64,000 nucleotides of DNA, taken from positions 1 to 64,000 of the forward strand of contig JBNGDB010000002.1 in NCBI GenBank assembly GCA_049975245.1, in the 5' to 3' direction. Made by a program: the position numbers and the translations under genes. The stretch is from UBA117 sp049975245. Lineage in GTDB: Archaea > Methanobacteriota > Methanobacteria > Methanobacteriales > Methanobacteriaceae. The notes beneath the pieces were generated by a model that ran no database searches, had not been told where the DNA came from, and saw only the letters and a program-made list of their open reading frames with translations. Below are positions 1 through 9,319 of the stretch, one piece after another (within the stretch, counting starts at the first letter, position 1; the number at the start of each line of letters is the position of its first letter).

Positions 1-293
<293 letters not shown>

Positions 294-294
294 T

Positions 295-316
295 AAAGAA
301 TCAATAGGATTCTTTT
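295..316 (+). terminator. Possible hairpin terminator after the CRISPR array
   Basis: AAAGAATC (295-302) pairs perfectly with GATTCTTT (308-315) around a 5-base loop, directly after the degenerate last repeat. It could end the pre-crRNA transcript. The following T tract is short, so the call is weak. Confidence 0.35.
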
Positions 317-408
317 ACTCATTTAAGTGGAATTCTGAAATTATTTATATTATGTAAAAAATTAAAAGAATCACTTTTTTTGATTTTATGATAAATTTTA
401 AGAATTAT

Positions 409-561
409 TTACTTAAAAAAAGCTGAAATATTAAAAATAGCTAATAAAAGATTCAAACTATTAACTATCCATACACGGTTACTCCTTCCATTTTTGACAC
501 AATCATGTAAAATATAACAGAAACTCATTAAAACTGCAATACCAATTATCAGATTAATCAT
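409..561 (-). CDS. Small two-helix membrane protein (50 aa)
   Basis: Not recognised. A protein of about 50 residues made almost entirely of two hydrophobic segments separated by a short polar loop (roughly residues 18-26). I chose the ATG at 561 rather than the upstream in-frame TTG at 609: the ATG is preceded by GGGGAG at 5 bases, and it overlaps the TGA of the upstream Cys-rich gene as ATGA, indicating translational coupling. It is the last gene of a four-gene minus-strand operon. A membrane partner of the upstream proteins is possible, but nothing in the sequence shows it. Confidence 0.6.
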   Translation of the reverse strand: MINLIIGIAVLMSFCYILHDCVKNGRSNRVWIVNSLNLLLAIFNISAFFK

Positions 562-719
562 CCAATCTCCCCTGTATATTGTACCAAGAATTTCCCATAA
601 AATGGGCAATCTTTATAATCTGAAACTTTGTATTTATCTTTCATTTTGCAGTTTTCACAATCTTGTTTTCTTACATCTCTCCTATATGCATCGCAGTATA
701 CTCTATAGTATTCACACAC
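558..719 (-). CDS. Cys-rich microprotein (53 aa)
   Basis: An unrecognised small protein starting with GTG at 719, behind an AGGAGGT ribosome site at 8 bases that lies inside the end of the upstream gene. It has five cysteines (residues 2, 9, 21, 24, 38), including a CENC pair, and many Tyr, Lys and Asp residues, so it may bind metal. Its stop overlaps the next start (ATGA). The strong Shine-Dalgarno, the coupling on both sides and the Cys spacing argue for a real gene even though it is below common length cut-offs. Function unknown. Confidence 0.68.
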   Translation of the reverse strand: MCEYYRVYCDAYRRDVRKQDCENCKMKDKYKVSDYKDCPFYGKFLVQYTGEIG

Positions 720-724
720 TTTAT

Positions 725-1363
725 TCAACCTCCTGGTTCTAGATCTTTAATTGTGATTGTTGTGAGATTTTCATCCACCCTATAAATGCTTATATTCTTA
801 TTAACCTTTTCATCCAATTGAAAATTTAAGTAAAAATTATTTTTATTGCCAGAAACACTTTCAGTAACGTTTTCAATGTCAGAATTAGTTGCAAAAATTG
901 TATATTGAGAATCAAAATCATTGAAAAGATATCCTAGATTCATGCTGAAAATTATAATAGGTATAAGAAAAATTATAAAGAAAAAGAATACACTCTTATC
1001 CTGGTTAGTTCCTGTTTTTATTCTTCTTTTTTTACCTAAACAAGTAAATTTAGTTTTTTTAAATGGATATAACAGCGGACAACCATTGACAGTGAATGAA
1101 TCCAGTATTATATGTGATAGAAATCCAACTAATAATGCAGCTCCTAAAACAATATTGTATAATCCAACAAATATTATGGGAATAATCCATAAAATGGAGT
1201 GGCCCATTCCCCTGTGAGTTCCTGACATTTTATCCAGGATGTCGGGGGTTATCGAAATCACAGATACTATAAATAAATTCAACAAAAGATGGCCAGGATT
1301 TAGGAAATGAGCCAAAATAAAATAAAATAACAATGCACCAGCAATATGAGTATAAAATTTCAT
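725..1363 (-). CDS. YdjM/DUF457-like membrane-bound putative metal-dependent hydrolase
   Basis: A 212-residue integral membrane protein. It has the family's scattered His/Asp signature: THIAGAL near the N-terminus, then PDILD, THRGMGHS, and SHIILDSFTVNG after a third helix. These polar motifs at membrane edges are typical of the YdjM (LexA-regulated, DUF457) family, annotated as metal-dependent hydrolases without a known substrate. A long helix follows, then a roughly 70-residue extramembrane tail. The start is ATG 1363, preceded by GGAGG at 6 bases and overlapping the stop of the previous gene (ATGA). The tail is longer than I expect for the family and may be specific to this operon. Confidence 0.75.
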   Translation of the reverse strand: MKFYTHIAGALLFYFILAHFLNPGHLLLNLFIVSVISITPDILDKMSGTHRGMGHSILWIIPIIFVGLYNIVLGAALLVGFLSHIILDSFTVNGCPLLYPFKKTKFTCLGKKRRIKTGTNQDKSVFFFFIIFLIPIIIFSMNLGYLFNDFDSQYTIFATNSDIENVTESVSGNKNNFYLNFQLDEKVNKNISIYRVDENLTTITIKDLEPGG

Positions 1364-1965
1364 ACACGGCCTCCTACATACATTAAAGATCGGAATATGA
1401 TCAATGCAAACCAAGAAGCCCCAACTAAAAGAAAACCTATCTCCAATGACGCCATTTTAATATAAATAAAGAAAAATATAATGCTTAAAAGAGCAAAAAC
1501 AGGATAAGTAATATTAATCTCATCTGCACCACTTGAATACATATATTCGTCCTTATTAACTAATTCAAAAGTTTTAAAGAAACTATAGGCCTCTGATTTA
1601 AATTTTTTATCAAAACTACAAACAAACTGAATATTATCCAGAGAGTTTAGATATTGATATGATTGAACCGTTTTCTTGGTTAATCTTTCAAAATGATTAA
1701 AAAATATTATCAATTGTTCATACTTCAATTCATTAATAAGGATCTCCATAAGCTCAGCTATGGTTAAACGATTAAGAGATAACTTATCATCACTAGAAAT
1801 ATGAATAATAGCTTCAATCAATCTGGGTTTGATAGGTATAGGTTCATTGAAGTATATACATAAATAATCATTTCTCAATGAATTAAAACACTCGAAGACA
1901 TTCTTATTATAAAAGATCAGGTTGCTACCCTTCTCTATTTGCTCCGTTATTTGTATTAAATTCAT
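1360..1965 (-). CDS. Membrane-anchored protein with degenerate NTPase-like N-terminus
   Basis: 201 residues. The first ~135 residues are soluble and the last ~55 form two hydrophobic helices. The soluble part has the rhythm of the N-terminal lobe of archaeal STAND/AAA ATPases: EKGSNLIFYNKN sits where a P-loop would be, and LIIFFNHFERL resembles Walker B. There is no GxxxxGK(S/T), so nucleotide hydrolysis is unlikely. It is the first gene of the operon down to 409. A TATA-like sequence 22-30 bases upstream of the ATG leaves almost no room for a leader. The ATPase ancestry is my inference and could be wrong. Confidence 0.55.
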   Translation of the reverse strand: MNLIQITEQIEKGSNLIFYNKNVFECFNSLRNDYLCIYFNEPIPIKPRLIEAIIHISSDDKLSLNRLTIAELMEILINELKYEQLIIFFNHFERLTKKTVQSYQYLNSLDNIQFVCSFDKKFKSEAYSFFKTFELVNKDEYMYSSGADEINITYPVFALLSIIFFFIYIKMASLEIGFLLVGASWFALIIFRSLMYVGGRV

Positions 1966-1996
1966 ACTTTAATGTATGATTTTATCATATATATAG
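1963..1996 (-). promoter_or_regulatory. TATA box and small palindrome over the start of the 1965-409 operon
   Basis: On the minus strand TATATATA lies at about 1987-1995, 22-30 bases before ATG 1965, so the transcript is probably leaderless or nearly so. CATAC/GTATG (1963-1978, 6-base gap) forms an inverted repeat covering the start codon and could be an operator. Confidence 0.4.
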
Positions 1997-2030
1997 ATTA
2001 AAAAAACACACAACAAAAAATATCAAAAAT

Positions 2031-3218
2031 TTATTCATATTTTTTATTTAAAATTTCCAAAATTTCAGGATTTTCTTCTATGATTTTTAAAGTTTTTTCA
2101 GTTTTCATCAACTGCTTTCGTAAAATTTCCTGAGTTTTTTCCAATTCTTCAATACGTTCATAATCTTCACTTTTAATCTCTAAAACTTTAGTTTTATCAA
2201 TAGAAAGGTAGGGTAATGCTTTCATGTACCTTTTTTTCAAATCGTCAGGGTCCATATACCAGTAAGCCCTGTCAACATCTGATATCTTATGGCCCGCTAA
2301 GAAATCAGCTAAAACCTTGTCACCTAATTTATTCATTATGGTTGATATGAAGTATTTACGCATACCATGAGCTCTCCAAAAACTATAAGCCCCATCATTC
2401 TTTTTAAAACCAGCTTGTAAACCAATTCTTCTAAAATTAGTTACAATTACATCACGATCAATGGGTTCTCCATTATTTTTAACAAACAATGAAGAATCAT
2501 AGTTTTTAACATGAATCTTTTTATTACTTCCAAAGACTCTTTCTTTAAGATACATTATGATATATTTGGTAGCTTCCGGAGGAATAAAAGTGATATACCT
2601 ATAATTAACCTTTTTTCTGGTAATATGGAGTGTTATTACTGCATTTTTTAATTCATCTTTTAGATCAAAAAGATCATTTATTGTTCTGATATCTTTTTTG
2701 ATGGCTTCACCCGCCGCATCCATAAATTTTCTTAAAGTGAGATTTCGAGCTTCGGCCTGAGCCATTCCTGACAAAGCCATTAAATATATGAGAGCCTTTT
2801 CCCTTGGAGCAGCTGCATTTACAAATTCAACTAATTCTTCCCTAGAAATTAATTTTCCATAATTCTTTTCAAGGCCGATATCTCCTTGAGAAGTCTTGAT
2901 TTTAGGTAATTGAATATCGAGAGCATCATAAAATGACTTTACTGCTATAATATACAGATTAATAGTACTTTCAGCTTTATTATCATTTTTCAATTGTTTT
3001 TTGAATTTTAAAAAATAAAGATTAATTCTCCGATCTCTTAATTTTATACCTTTCTCTTCCTCAGAGTCTGCTTCTTTAATAAGCTCATCTGGAGACAAAT
3101 TTATCAAATTACAATAATATTTAAGACATTGAAGATATGTTTTAAGAGTTGAATCTTCAAGATCTTTATTGAGTACCCAAAGATCAATACGTTGTAGGTC
3201 CTCATCAGAAAATTTCAT
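2031..3218 (-). CDS. Tyrosine recombinase / integrase (XerC/D-like)
   Basis: About 395 residues from ATG 3218 (an in-frame GTG lies at 3227; GTGAT upstream of the ATG can serve as ribosome site). The N-terminal ~105 residues form a SAM-like core-binding domain. The catalytic domain has Arg I in AEARNL (about residue 158), a beta-hairpin Lys in TRKKVNY, HGMR (about 284-287), AGHKISD (His about 310) and the Tyr nucleophile in AYWYMDP (about 321). All catalytic residues are present, so it is probably active. The C-terminus ends in a ~45-residue coiled coil. Lying between the CRISPR-side operon and gene debris, it suggests past integration, but I see no phage genes and no att core. Confidence 0.88.
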   Translation of the reverse strand: MKFSDEDLQRIDLWVLNKDLEDSTLKTYLQCLKYYCNLINLSPDELIKEADSEEEKGIKLRDRRINLYFLKFKKQLKNDNKAESTINLYIIAVKSFYDALDIQLPKIKTSQGDIGLEKNYGKLISREELVEFVNAAAPREKALIYLMALSGMAQAEARNLTLRKFMDAAGEAIKKDIRTINDLFDLKDELKNAVITLHITRKKVNYRYITFIPPEATKYIIMYLKERVFGSNKKIHVKNYDSSLFVKNNGEPIDRDVIVTNFRRIGLQAGFKKNDGAYSFWRAHGMRKYFISTIMNKLGDKVLADFLAGHKISDVDRAYWYMDPDDLKKRYMKALPYLSIDKTKVLEIKSEDYERIEELEKTQEILRKQLMKTEKTLKIIEENPEILEILNKKYE

Positions 3219-3333
3219 ACAGATCACTTAATTATTATTACTAATAAATTAATCGATCCATATGTTCGGTATATGCAGATTTAACGAAGTTATATATTAA
3301 TATAATTTTATCTCCGGAACCAGGAGAAAACTG

Positions 3334-3662
3334 GAGAAGAAGGATATTAAAACCACACCCCAAATTTACCATAAAGTTGTTTTGAAAACTATTGGGACGA
3401 GTTAAAAAAGGATCAGGGTTTTGATAAAGAATAAGAACTCTTTTTAGCTAAAATCTGTGATGTTTCCCAGTTAAGTTATGTTAATACGACTTTTGCAACC
3501 TTGCTGGTGAATTCAAATCATGATTCTGTAAAAAATAAAAAATGCAACTATAATGAATTTTATCAGAATTTAATAAAGGTAAAGGTAAATAAAAGGTATT
3601 ATAAAGGAAGAATAAACCCTAAAGATATGGAATTTCTGGTTAACGAAACGTTTAATATTTAA
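3334..3662 (+). pseudogene. Decayed gene remnant, family not recognised
   Basis: Three short open stretches read as protein-like sequence but are broken. From about 3334 one frame reads EKKDIKTTPQIYHKVV. A frame change then gives FENYWDELKKDQGFDKE followed by TAA at 3432-3434. From 3435 the same frame runs open for 75 codons to TAA 3662 (ends MEFLVNETFNI) without an early start codon. The pattern is that of one gene with a frameshift and a nonsense mutation. It sits between the integrase and gdhA, a common place for debris. Confidence 0.45.
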
Positions 3663-3711
3663 TTAACGGTGTAATGTTGATGATTACCATCCAAAATTAG
3701 GAGATGAGGAT

Positions 3712-5046
<1,335 letters not shown>

Positions 5047-5101
5047 TAACTATATAAGTATATAGTTATGAGTTAGATACTTAAAAATTCACATATAATT
5101 T

Positions 5102-5455
5102 ATGACTGGATCAGGCTTGATAATTGGCATATTACACCGTTATACATCGGCTAGAGAGATGAATGTGTTCGAAGCAGTTAATAAAGGATATTTGGACCCT
5201 AAGCCTATGCATTCCTCTTTCTGCTATCATCTGTATCATTAGTTAGTGGTTTCAGTTTAGGGCCCGAAGTTGGCACTGGTATGCTGGCAGGTGGTATAGC
5301 AAGGGGGTTCAAAGAAGCTTAAACTGGATTTTGAAAGTAGAAAAATTAATGTCCTTAGTAGTATTTCTGGGGTTGGGTCAGGCTTTTTTGCATTCTTGAA
5401 TAAGATTATTAAACGGCTTATAATGCCATTAAACAGTAAAACTGTAATACGCTTG
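5102..5455 (+). pseudogene. ClC-type chloride channel fragment, broken
   Basis: Three reading-frame pieces line up as one voltage-gated chloride channel (ClC) family protein. 5102-5234 gives ...GILHRYTSAREMNVFEAV and ends in a TAG. Another frame continues LVSGFSLGPEVGTGMLAGG, the selectivity-filter-like GxxxGPE region of ClC proteins, and stops at TAA. A third frame reads ISGVGSGFFAFLNKII, resembling the conserved helix that follows. At least two frame changes and two stops make it nonfunctional, and most of the ~400-residue protein is missing. Its 3' end abuts the convergent zinc-ribbon gene. Confidence 0.65.
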
Positions 5456-5456
5456 A

Positions 5457-6137
5457 CTAATTCTCTAAATCAAGTAATTGTTTTTTCTTTTTCTCAAATT
5501 CTTCTTCAGTAATAGCGCCCATATTCTTTAATTCAACTAATTTTTTAAGTTCATCTAATGAACTAACTGGATTAGTGGTTTTTTCGGATTTTATGCGTGA
5601 TTCTTCTATTTTGTCATTGATTAAATTGTATATTGACTCTAATTTTTTATCATTGCTTCTAAAAGAATACTGTATACTGGACATATATAATTGAATTGCA
5701 GCCGGTGAAAGAAATTTTCCAGAATCGTAATCAACGCTTGTTATCTGATCATAACGGAGATGTTTTTTACCTCTATCCTTTCCCCTAAAATAACTTTTTT
5801 TATGAACTATAATCTCCTTATCCGCTATTTCCAAAACACCCTTAATATAATCAACATTACTACCAAAACTAGCTCTTCCAGGCATTGATTCAAAGAAGGT
5901 AACATCTATTTTAGGATTTGAGGAAGAAGTAACTTCTCCAACTTTTTTCTTATTATTAATTTTTACATCTTCATTTTTAGTTACAGATAAATTTTTAGAA
6001 TTTATTGTATTATCCTGAATTGAAACTTCTTTTTTTGACTTGGATTGATAATTAATATTCTCTAGAGAATTTCCGCAATTATGACAAAATTTATTATTAT
6101 CCTGATTTTCTTCACCACATTGAGGACAATGAACCAT
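5457..6137 (-). CDS. Zinc-ribbon, PH-like and SHOCT domain protein
   Basis: 226 residues. An N-terminal zinc ribbon (CPQCGEENQDNNKFCHNCG, residues 4-22) is followed by a low-complexity Lys/Asn/Ser linker to about residue 75. A ~100-residue middle part (about 78-175) has the pattern of bacterial PH-like membrane or protein-binding domains. The C-terminus is a SHOCT short helical motif (LDELKKLVELKNMGAITEEEF). Such proteins are common in methanogens and of unknown role, perhaps in oligomerisation or membrane signalling. Single gene, facing the ClC remnant. Confidence 0.7.
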   Translation of the reverse strand: MVHCPQCGEENQDNNKFCHNCGNSLENINYQSKSKKEVSIQDNTINSKNLSVTKNEDVKINNKKKVGEVTSSSNPKIDVTFFESMPGRASFGSNVDYIKGVLEIADKEIIVHKKSYFRGKDRGKKHLRYDQITSVDYDSGKFLSPAAIQLYMSSIQYSFRSNDKKLESIYNLINDKIEESRIKSEKTTNPVSSLDELKKLVELKNMGAITEEEFEKKKKQLLDLEN

Positions 6138-6843
6138 TTAAAACACCACTTTTTAGTTATTATTTTTATAATTTTATTGTTGCAATAATTCTAATAATCG
6201 GTTCTACTATATATTCTTTATAGCTTCAGGTGGCACAGAATAGTGCTAAGCAAAACCATCAAAAATTTTTGTAGTGTAACCTTTAACTCCTATTTCTAAG
6301 CAGTAGATATATAATGGTGTTGTTATAGCATCATCATACAAAATGATATACGTTTCAAAATTACTAACAGAAATAGAGTTTTTTATTAAAATTTTTAGTA
6401 AAACTAAGAGACGGATAATCTAATTTTTAGTTAAATTAGAAAAATGGAATTATTTAGAATATTAAGTTACAATACATGTTTCAATAATTGTATAAACACA
6501 TTATTTTTTTGAATTTATTGAAAATAATGATTTTATTAATCTACTGGAGAGGAACTCTTTTATAACGAATGATCCATATTTCTATTTAAAGAAGTTCAAT
6601 TAGCTGCCATTACTCCACATACTAAACTATTAAATCATTAATATTTATCTCAAAAATTTCTAAAAAAAAGAAAGATAATATTTAAATAACTATTTTAATC
6701 TTATACAGTTGAAATATCCTTAAATTCTCCGCAGGGTTGGTGATACTAAATAATCAGCAAAAAAAAGAATTTTCTAGTTAATAGTAATATTTTGTGTTGT
6801 GTTATTATATTTAATTCTTTATGAAAGATTTATTAATTGATTA
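6138..6843. other. Intergenic region, 706 bases
   Basis: Very AT-rich. Apart from the possible gene remnant listed at 6219-6417, I see no open frame with a plausible start, no tRNA-like fold and no clear repeat. Confidence 0.6.
6219..6417 (-). pseudogene. Possible rhodanese-like remnant
   Basis: On the minus strand an open stretch without a start codon reads ...IKNSISVSNFETYIILYD, then DDAITTPLYIYCLEIGVKGY and TKIFDGFA before TAG. The order 'I.VLYDD ... Y.L...G ... K..DG' resembles the second half of a rhodanese/sulfurtransferase domain, although the active-site Cys loop is not preserved. Probably residual coding sequence; the family call is a guess. Confidence 0.3.
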
Positions 6844-7275
6844 TCAATGATTATTTTTTTTCATAAATTCTTCAATAACCTCTAAAAAATGGTCAAAATA
6901 GTCTAAATTAGCATTTAATATTTTAAATGCCATATCATCTTCAATTTTACCATACCTATGTACTAATATATTTCTGAAGCCTTTCATAGATTTTAATTTG
7001 TCCATAGTTATATTATCAATAACATCTGCTTCATATAGATTATTTAAGATATCTTCATTATCCACAGGAACCCCTAGTTTCAGATCTGAATTAATAATAG
7101 AACATATATCGAAAACATTTTCTATAGCATATTCCATTCTTTTGTAGATACCATCTTTCATCAATCCCATCTTTTTAAATGTGGATAATGATGATGGCAA
7201 GTTATCTTTTACTAGTTTGAGACTATCATTTATCTCTGCTATCTTTGTTTTTATTATAACTTTTCTTAATGTCAT
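6844..7275 (-). CDS. hepT: HepT-like toxin (HEPN, type VII toxin-antitoxin)
   Basis: 143-residue all-helical HEPN protein. It carries the RX4HXY motif as RNILVHRY (about residues 105-112), the RNase active site and AMPylation target of HepT toxins. It lies 21 bases downstream of the nucleotidyltransferase gene, the usual order in such pairs. A good AAAGGATAATTATT leader precedes the ATG. In characterised systems the HEPN RNase is neutralised when MntA adds AMP units to the Tyr of this motif, and both the His and the Tyr are present here. Confidence 0.85.
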   Translation of the reverse strand: MTLRKVIIKTKIAEINDSLKLVKDNLPSSLSTFKKMGLMKDGIYKRMEYAIENVFDICSIINSDLKLGVPVDNEDILNNLYEADVIDNITMDKLKSMKGFRNILVHRYGKIEDDMAFKILNANLDYFDHFLEVIEEFMKKNNH

Positions 7276-7296
7276 AATAATTATCCTTTTAACTTT

Positions 7297-7695
7297 TTAG
7301 ACAATTGCTTCTTTTCCTATATAATCATATAAATATTTCTTAAATAAATCATATTCTTTAATGGTATCATATGCTATATCATACAAAAATTGTATATCAG
7401 GTAAATAAACAGGTTCACCCTTTAAAACTTCTTTTTTAACATACAAGGGAAGATTTTCAAATATTTGGATGTCATAATAATCTTCAGATAATTCTGAAAG
7501 TACCTTATATCTAAATTCTGATGCTTCATCCCGATCTCCTTTATAATAAATACATAGATCAATGTCAGAATCTTCCTTCATCTCTCCACGAGAAGCAGAA
7601 CCGTGAAGAATTATAAATTTAACATTTTCAAATCCGGGAATGCTTTTAATTCTGATAACAGCATTATCTATTTTAGATGATATTTTATTTGACAT
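7297..7695 (-). CDS. mntA: MntA-like minimal nucleotidyltransferase antitoxin
   Basis: 132-residue DNA-polymerase-beta-type nucleotidyltransferase. It has the full GSX10DXD signature, GSASRGEMKEDSDID (about residues 31-45), so it should be catalytically competent. In type VII systems it AMPylates HepT. The ribosome site TAGGAGATTAA precedes the ATG. It is the first gene of a two-gene operon with hepT. Confidence 0.86.
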   Translation of the reverse strand: MSNKISSKIDNAVIRIKSIPGFENVKFIILHGSASRGEMKEDSDIDLCIYYKGDRDEASEFRYKVLSELSEDYYDIQIFENLPLYVKKEVLKGEPVYLPDIQFLYDIAYDTIKEYDLFKKYLYDYIGKEAIV

Positions 7696-7807
7696 TTAAT
7701 CTCCTATACTATTAAATATCACTTATTAGAATGTTGTTTTATTTTAGGTTTAAATTAAATAGTTTTTGGAATCAAATTAATTAGAAAGATTTGTTTTAAA
7801 AATAAAA

Positions 7808-8503
7808 TTATGCTATTGCTAAATCATAATGAGTTTGCATATTGGGTAAATTGATGTCATTCATAGTTTTAGCAGTAATAGGCTTTTCCACTTTTTTATG
7901 TCTAATTGGTACTATGAAAGAAGCATTTATACGGATTGAGTCTTCATCTATTTTTATATACATATCCCATTTAATAAGTTTTTTTAGTGAAAATTTACTT
8001 ACATCTAAAATGGAAGTTGCTTCTACTATTTCTAAAGCAACAGGCCTGTAATTTACATCTAAATCAACTATTATGTTATCTTCAATTTCAATAGATTCCT
8101 TATATTTGTAATCATCTTTAATACGAAGGTAAAGAACATCATTTTGTACATCATAATCTTTATCCATCTTAAATGTTTTATCCATTTTTCGCAACCTTCT
8201 TTTTACATTTTGTTCATATGATGTTACTACTCTTATAATGTTTTCGGGAGAATTTATAATTGCAATTATAATAATTAAGTCATATCCTTTTTTACTAGGA
8301 TGGTTATAATGTAATTTAAACTTATTTAAATCTTGTTTTAATATACCTTGGGGTTTTTCATTAAGTAAAGAATTACGAATCCATTTATCAGCTAAATCTC
8401 TATCATTCATCTTGTTAAGCGCATGATATGTGATAACAATTTGTTTTTCTGAAGTACTTGATAAAGTAAGCATCACTTTTTCTAAATCAATATCAGTCAT
8501 CAT
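7808..8503 (-). CDS. DUF4258-DUF2283 fusion protein (toxin-antitoxin-like)
   Basis: 231 residues. Residues ~10-105 match DUF4258 (ITYHALNKMNDRDL, then a beta-strand region ending VVTSYEQNVKRRL), a compact RelE/BrnT-sized fold suspected to be a toxin. Residues ~115-168 match DUF2283 (YDVQNDVLYLRIKDD, then VDLDVNYRPVALEIVEA), which is commonly the short neighbouring gene. A ~60-residue tail of unknown fold follows. The two domains are usually separate genes; here they form one continuous frame. No clear ribosome site precedes the paired ATGs at 8503/8500, so a leaderless start is possible. Function is inferred only. Confidence 0.65.
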   Translation of the reverse strand: MMTDIDLEKVMLTLSSTSEKQIVITYHALNKMNDRDLADKWIRNSLLNEKPQGILKQDLNKFKLHYNHPSKKGYDLIIIIAIINSPENIIRVVTSYEQNVKRRLRKMDKTFKMDKDYDVQNDVLYLRIKDDYKYKESIEIEDNIIVDLDVNYRPVALEIVEATSILDVSKFSLKKLIKWDMYIKIDEDSIRINASFIVPIRHKKVEKPITAKTMNDINLPNMQTHYDLAIA

Positions 8504-9063
8504 TTAATTATTAGAACGCTGCTGTAATAAAGGTATCGGCTCTTATAAGATTAATAATCTAATATTTTTAAGTGTTTTAGGTTATGAAGTCTTTTTAGAG
8601 GATTTCAATTATTTATTAAATAAAACATTTAAATAAATTTTATTGACTATAGGTACTCTAAAGTTAAGGTGTTAAGGAATGTTCATCACTTTTTAAATTC
8701 TATAGTTATATTTCTTTCCTAAAACAAAAAAAATTGTTAAAAGTTCATGGTATATAATCTAACCCCAGATAACTTTTATACTTCTTAAATTGAATATTTA
8801 ATATATTTATTAGATAATCATTTTAAGTTATATACCTATTTTTTTGATTTTATTGAAATTTAGTATTATTAAAAACAACAGTTGAAATATTTAAGATGTG
8901 ATGTTGACTTGTCATCATATCCATTCATCTCCCAATACTTCCACTGTTAAATTTTAAAAATCTGAGAAAATACCATTTTTAGATAAAGCGGGGTATATGT
9001 ATCGATCCATTTATCAACATTTTGAAATTTTTTAAAATATATTTTATGATTATAATATAAATC

Positions 9064-9085
9064 TTGAAATTTACATAAATTTCAA
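9064..9085. promoter_or_regulatory. 22-base palindrome
   Basis: TTGAAATTTA-CA-TAAATTTCAA: two perfect 10-base arms around 2 bases. It lies just downstream of an AT-rich TATA-like stretch (TATAATATAA near 9051-9060) but 235 bases before the next gene. Its symmetry fits a dimeric repressor site, with no obvious target gene. Confidence 0.45.
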
Positions 9086-9230
9086 CTTTGTTCCAAATAA
9101 AATTAGTAGCAGAGTAGAATAATGATCTTTTAATATTTCATAATTTTTGGCAGCGACTAGGCGAATAATTTTTAGTCCAATAGTAATAATTCAATGATTT
9201 TATAACAATTTTTATTTTCTATCCAAAATC

Positions 9231-9280
9231 TTTATATACAATAATGACTACTAGTTATATTACTGACTGATAAGTCAGTA
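9231..9280 (+). promoter_or_regulatory. tetR promoter and TetR-type operator
   Basis: TTTATATA at 9231-9238 is a good archaeal TATA box, with transcription start expected near 9260. TACTGACT (9261-9268) and AGTCAGTA (9273-9280) form a perfect 8-base inverted repeat around GATA, directly over the expected start. This is the size and symmetry of a TetR-dimer operator, so the operon is probably autorepressed. Confidence 0.7.
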
Positions 9281-9319
9281 TGGTGATCTTTAGTCATATT
9301 GGATTTGGAGTGAAATCGT

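Larger units (their letters stand above)
8504..9319. other. Long intergenic region with regulatory palindromes, 816 bases
   Basis: AT-rich with no open frame of credible size. It contains a TATA-like stretch near 9045-9060, a near-perfect palindrome at 9064-9085, and the tetR promoter and operator at 9231-9280, listed separately. The space between 8504 and about 9040 shows nothing I can name. Confidence 0.6.

Noticed and set aside
921..1217. Plus-strand open frame over the YdjM-like gene
   Set aside because: It is antisense to a gene with clear family motifs and has no ribosome site.
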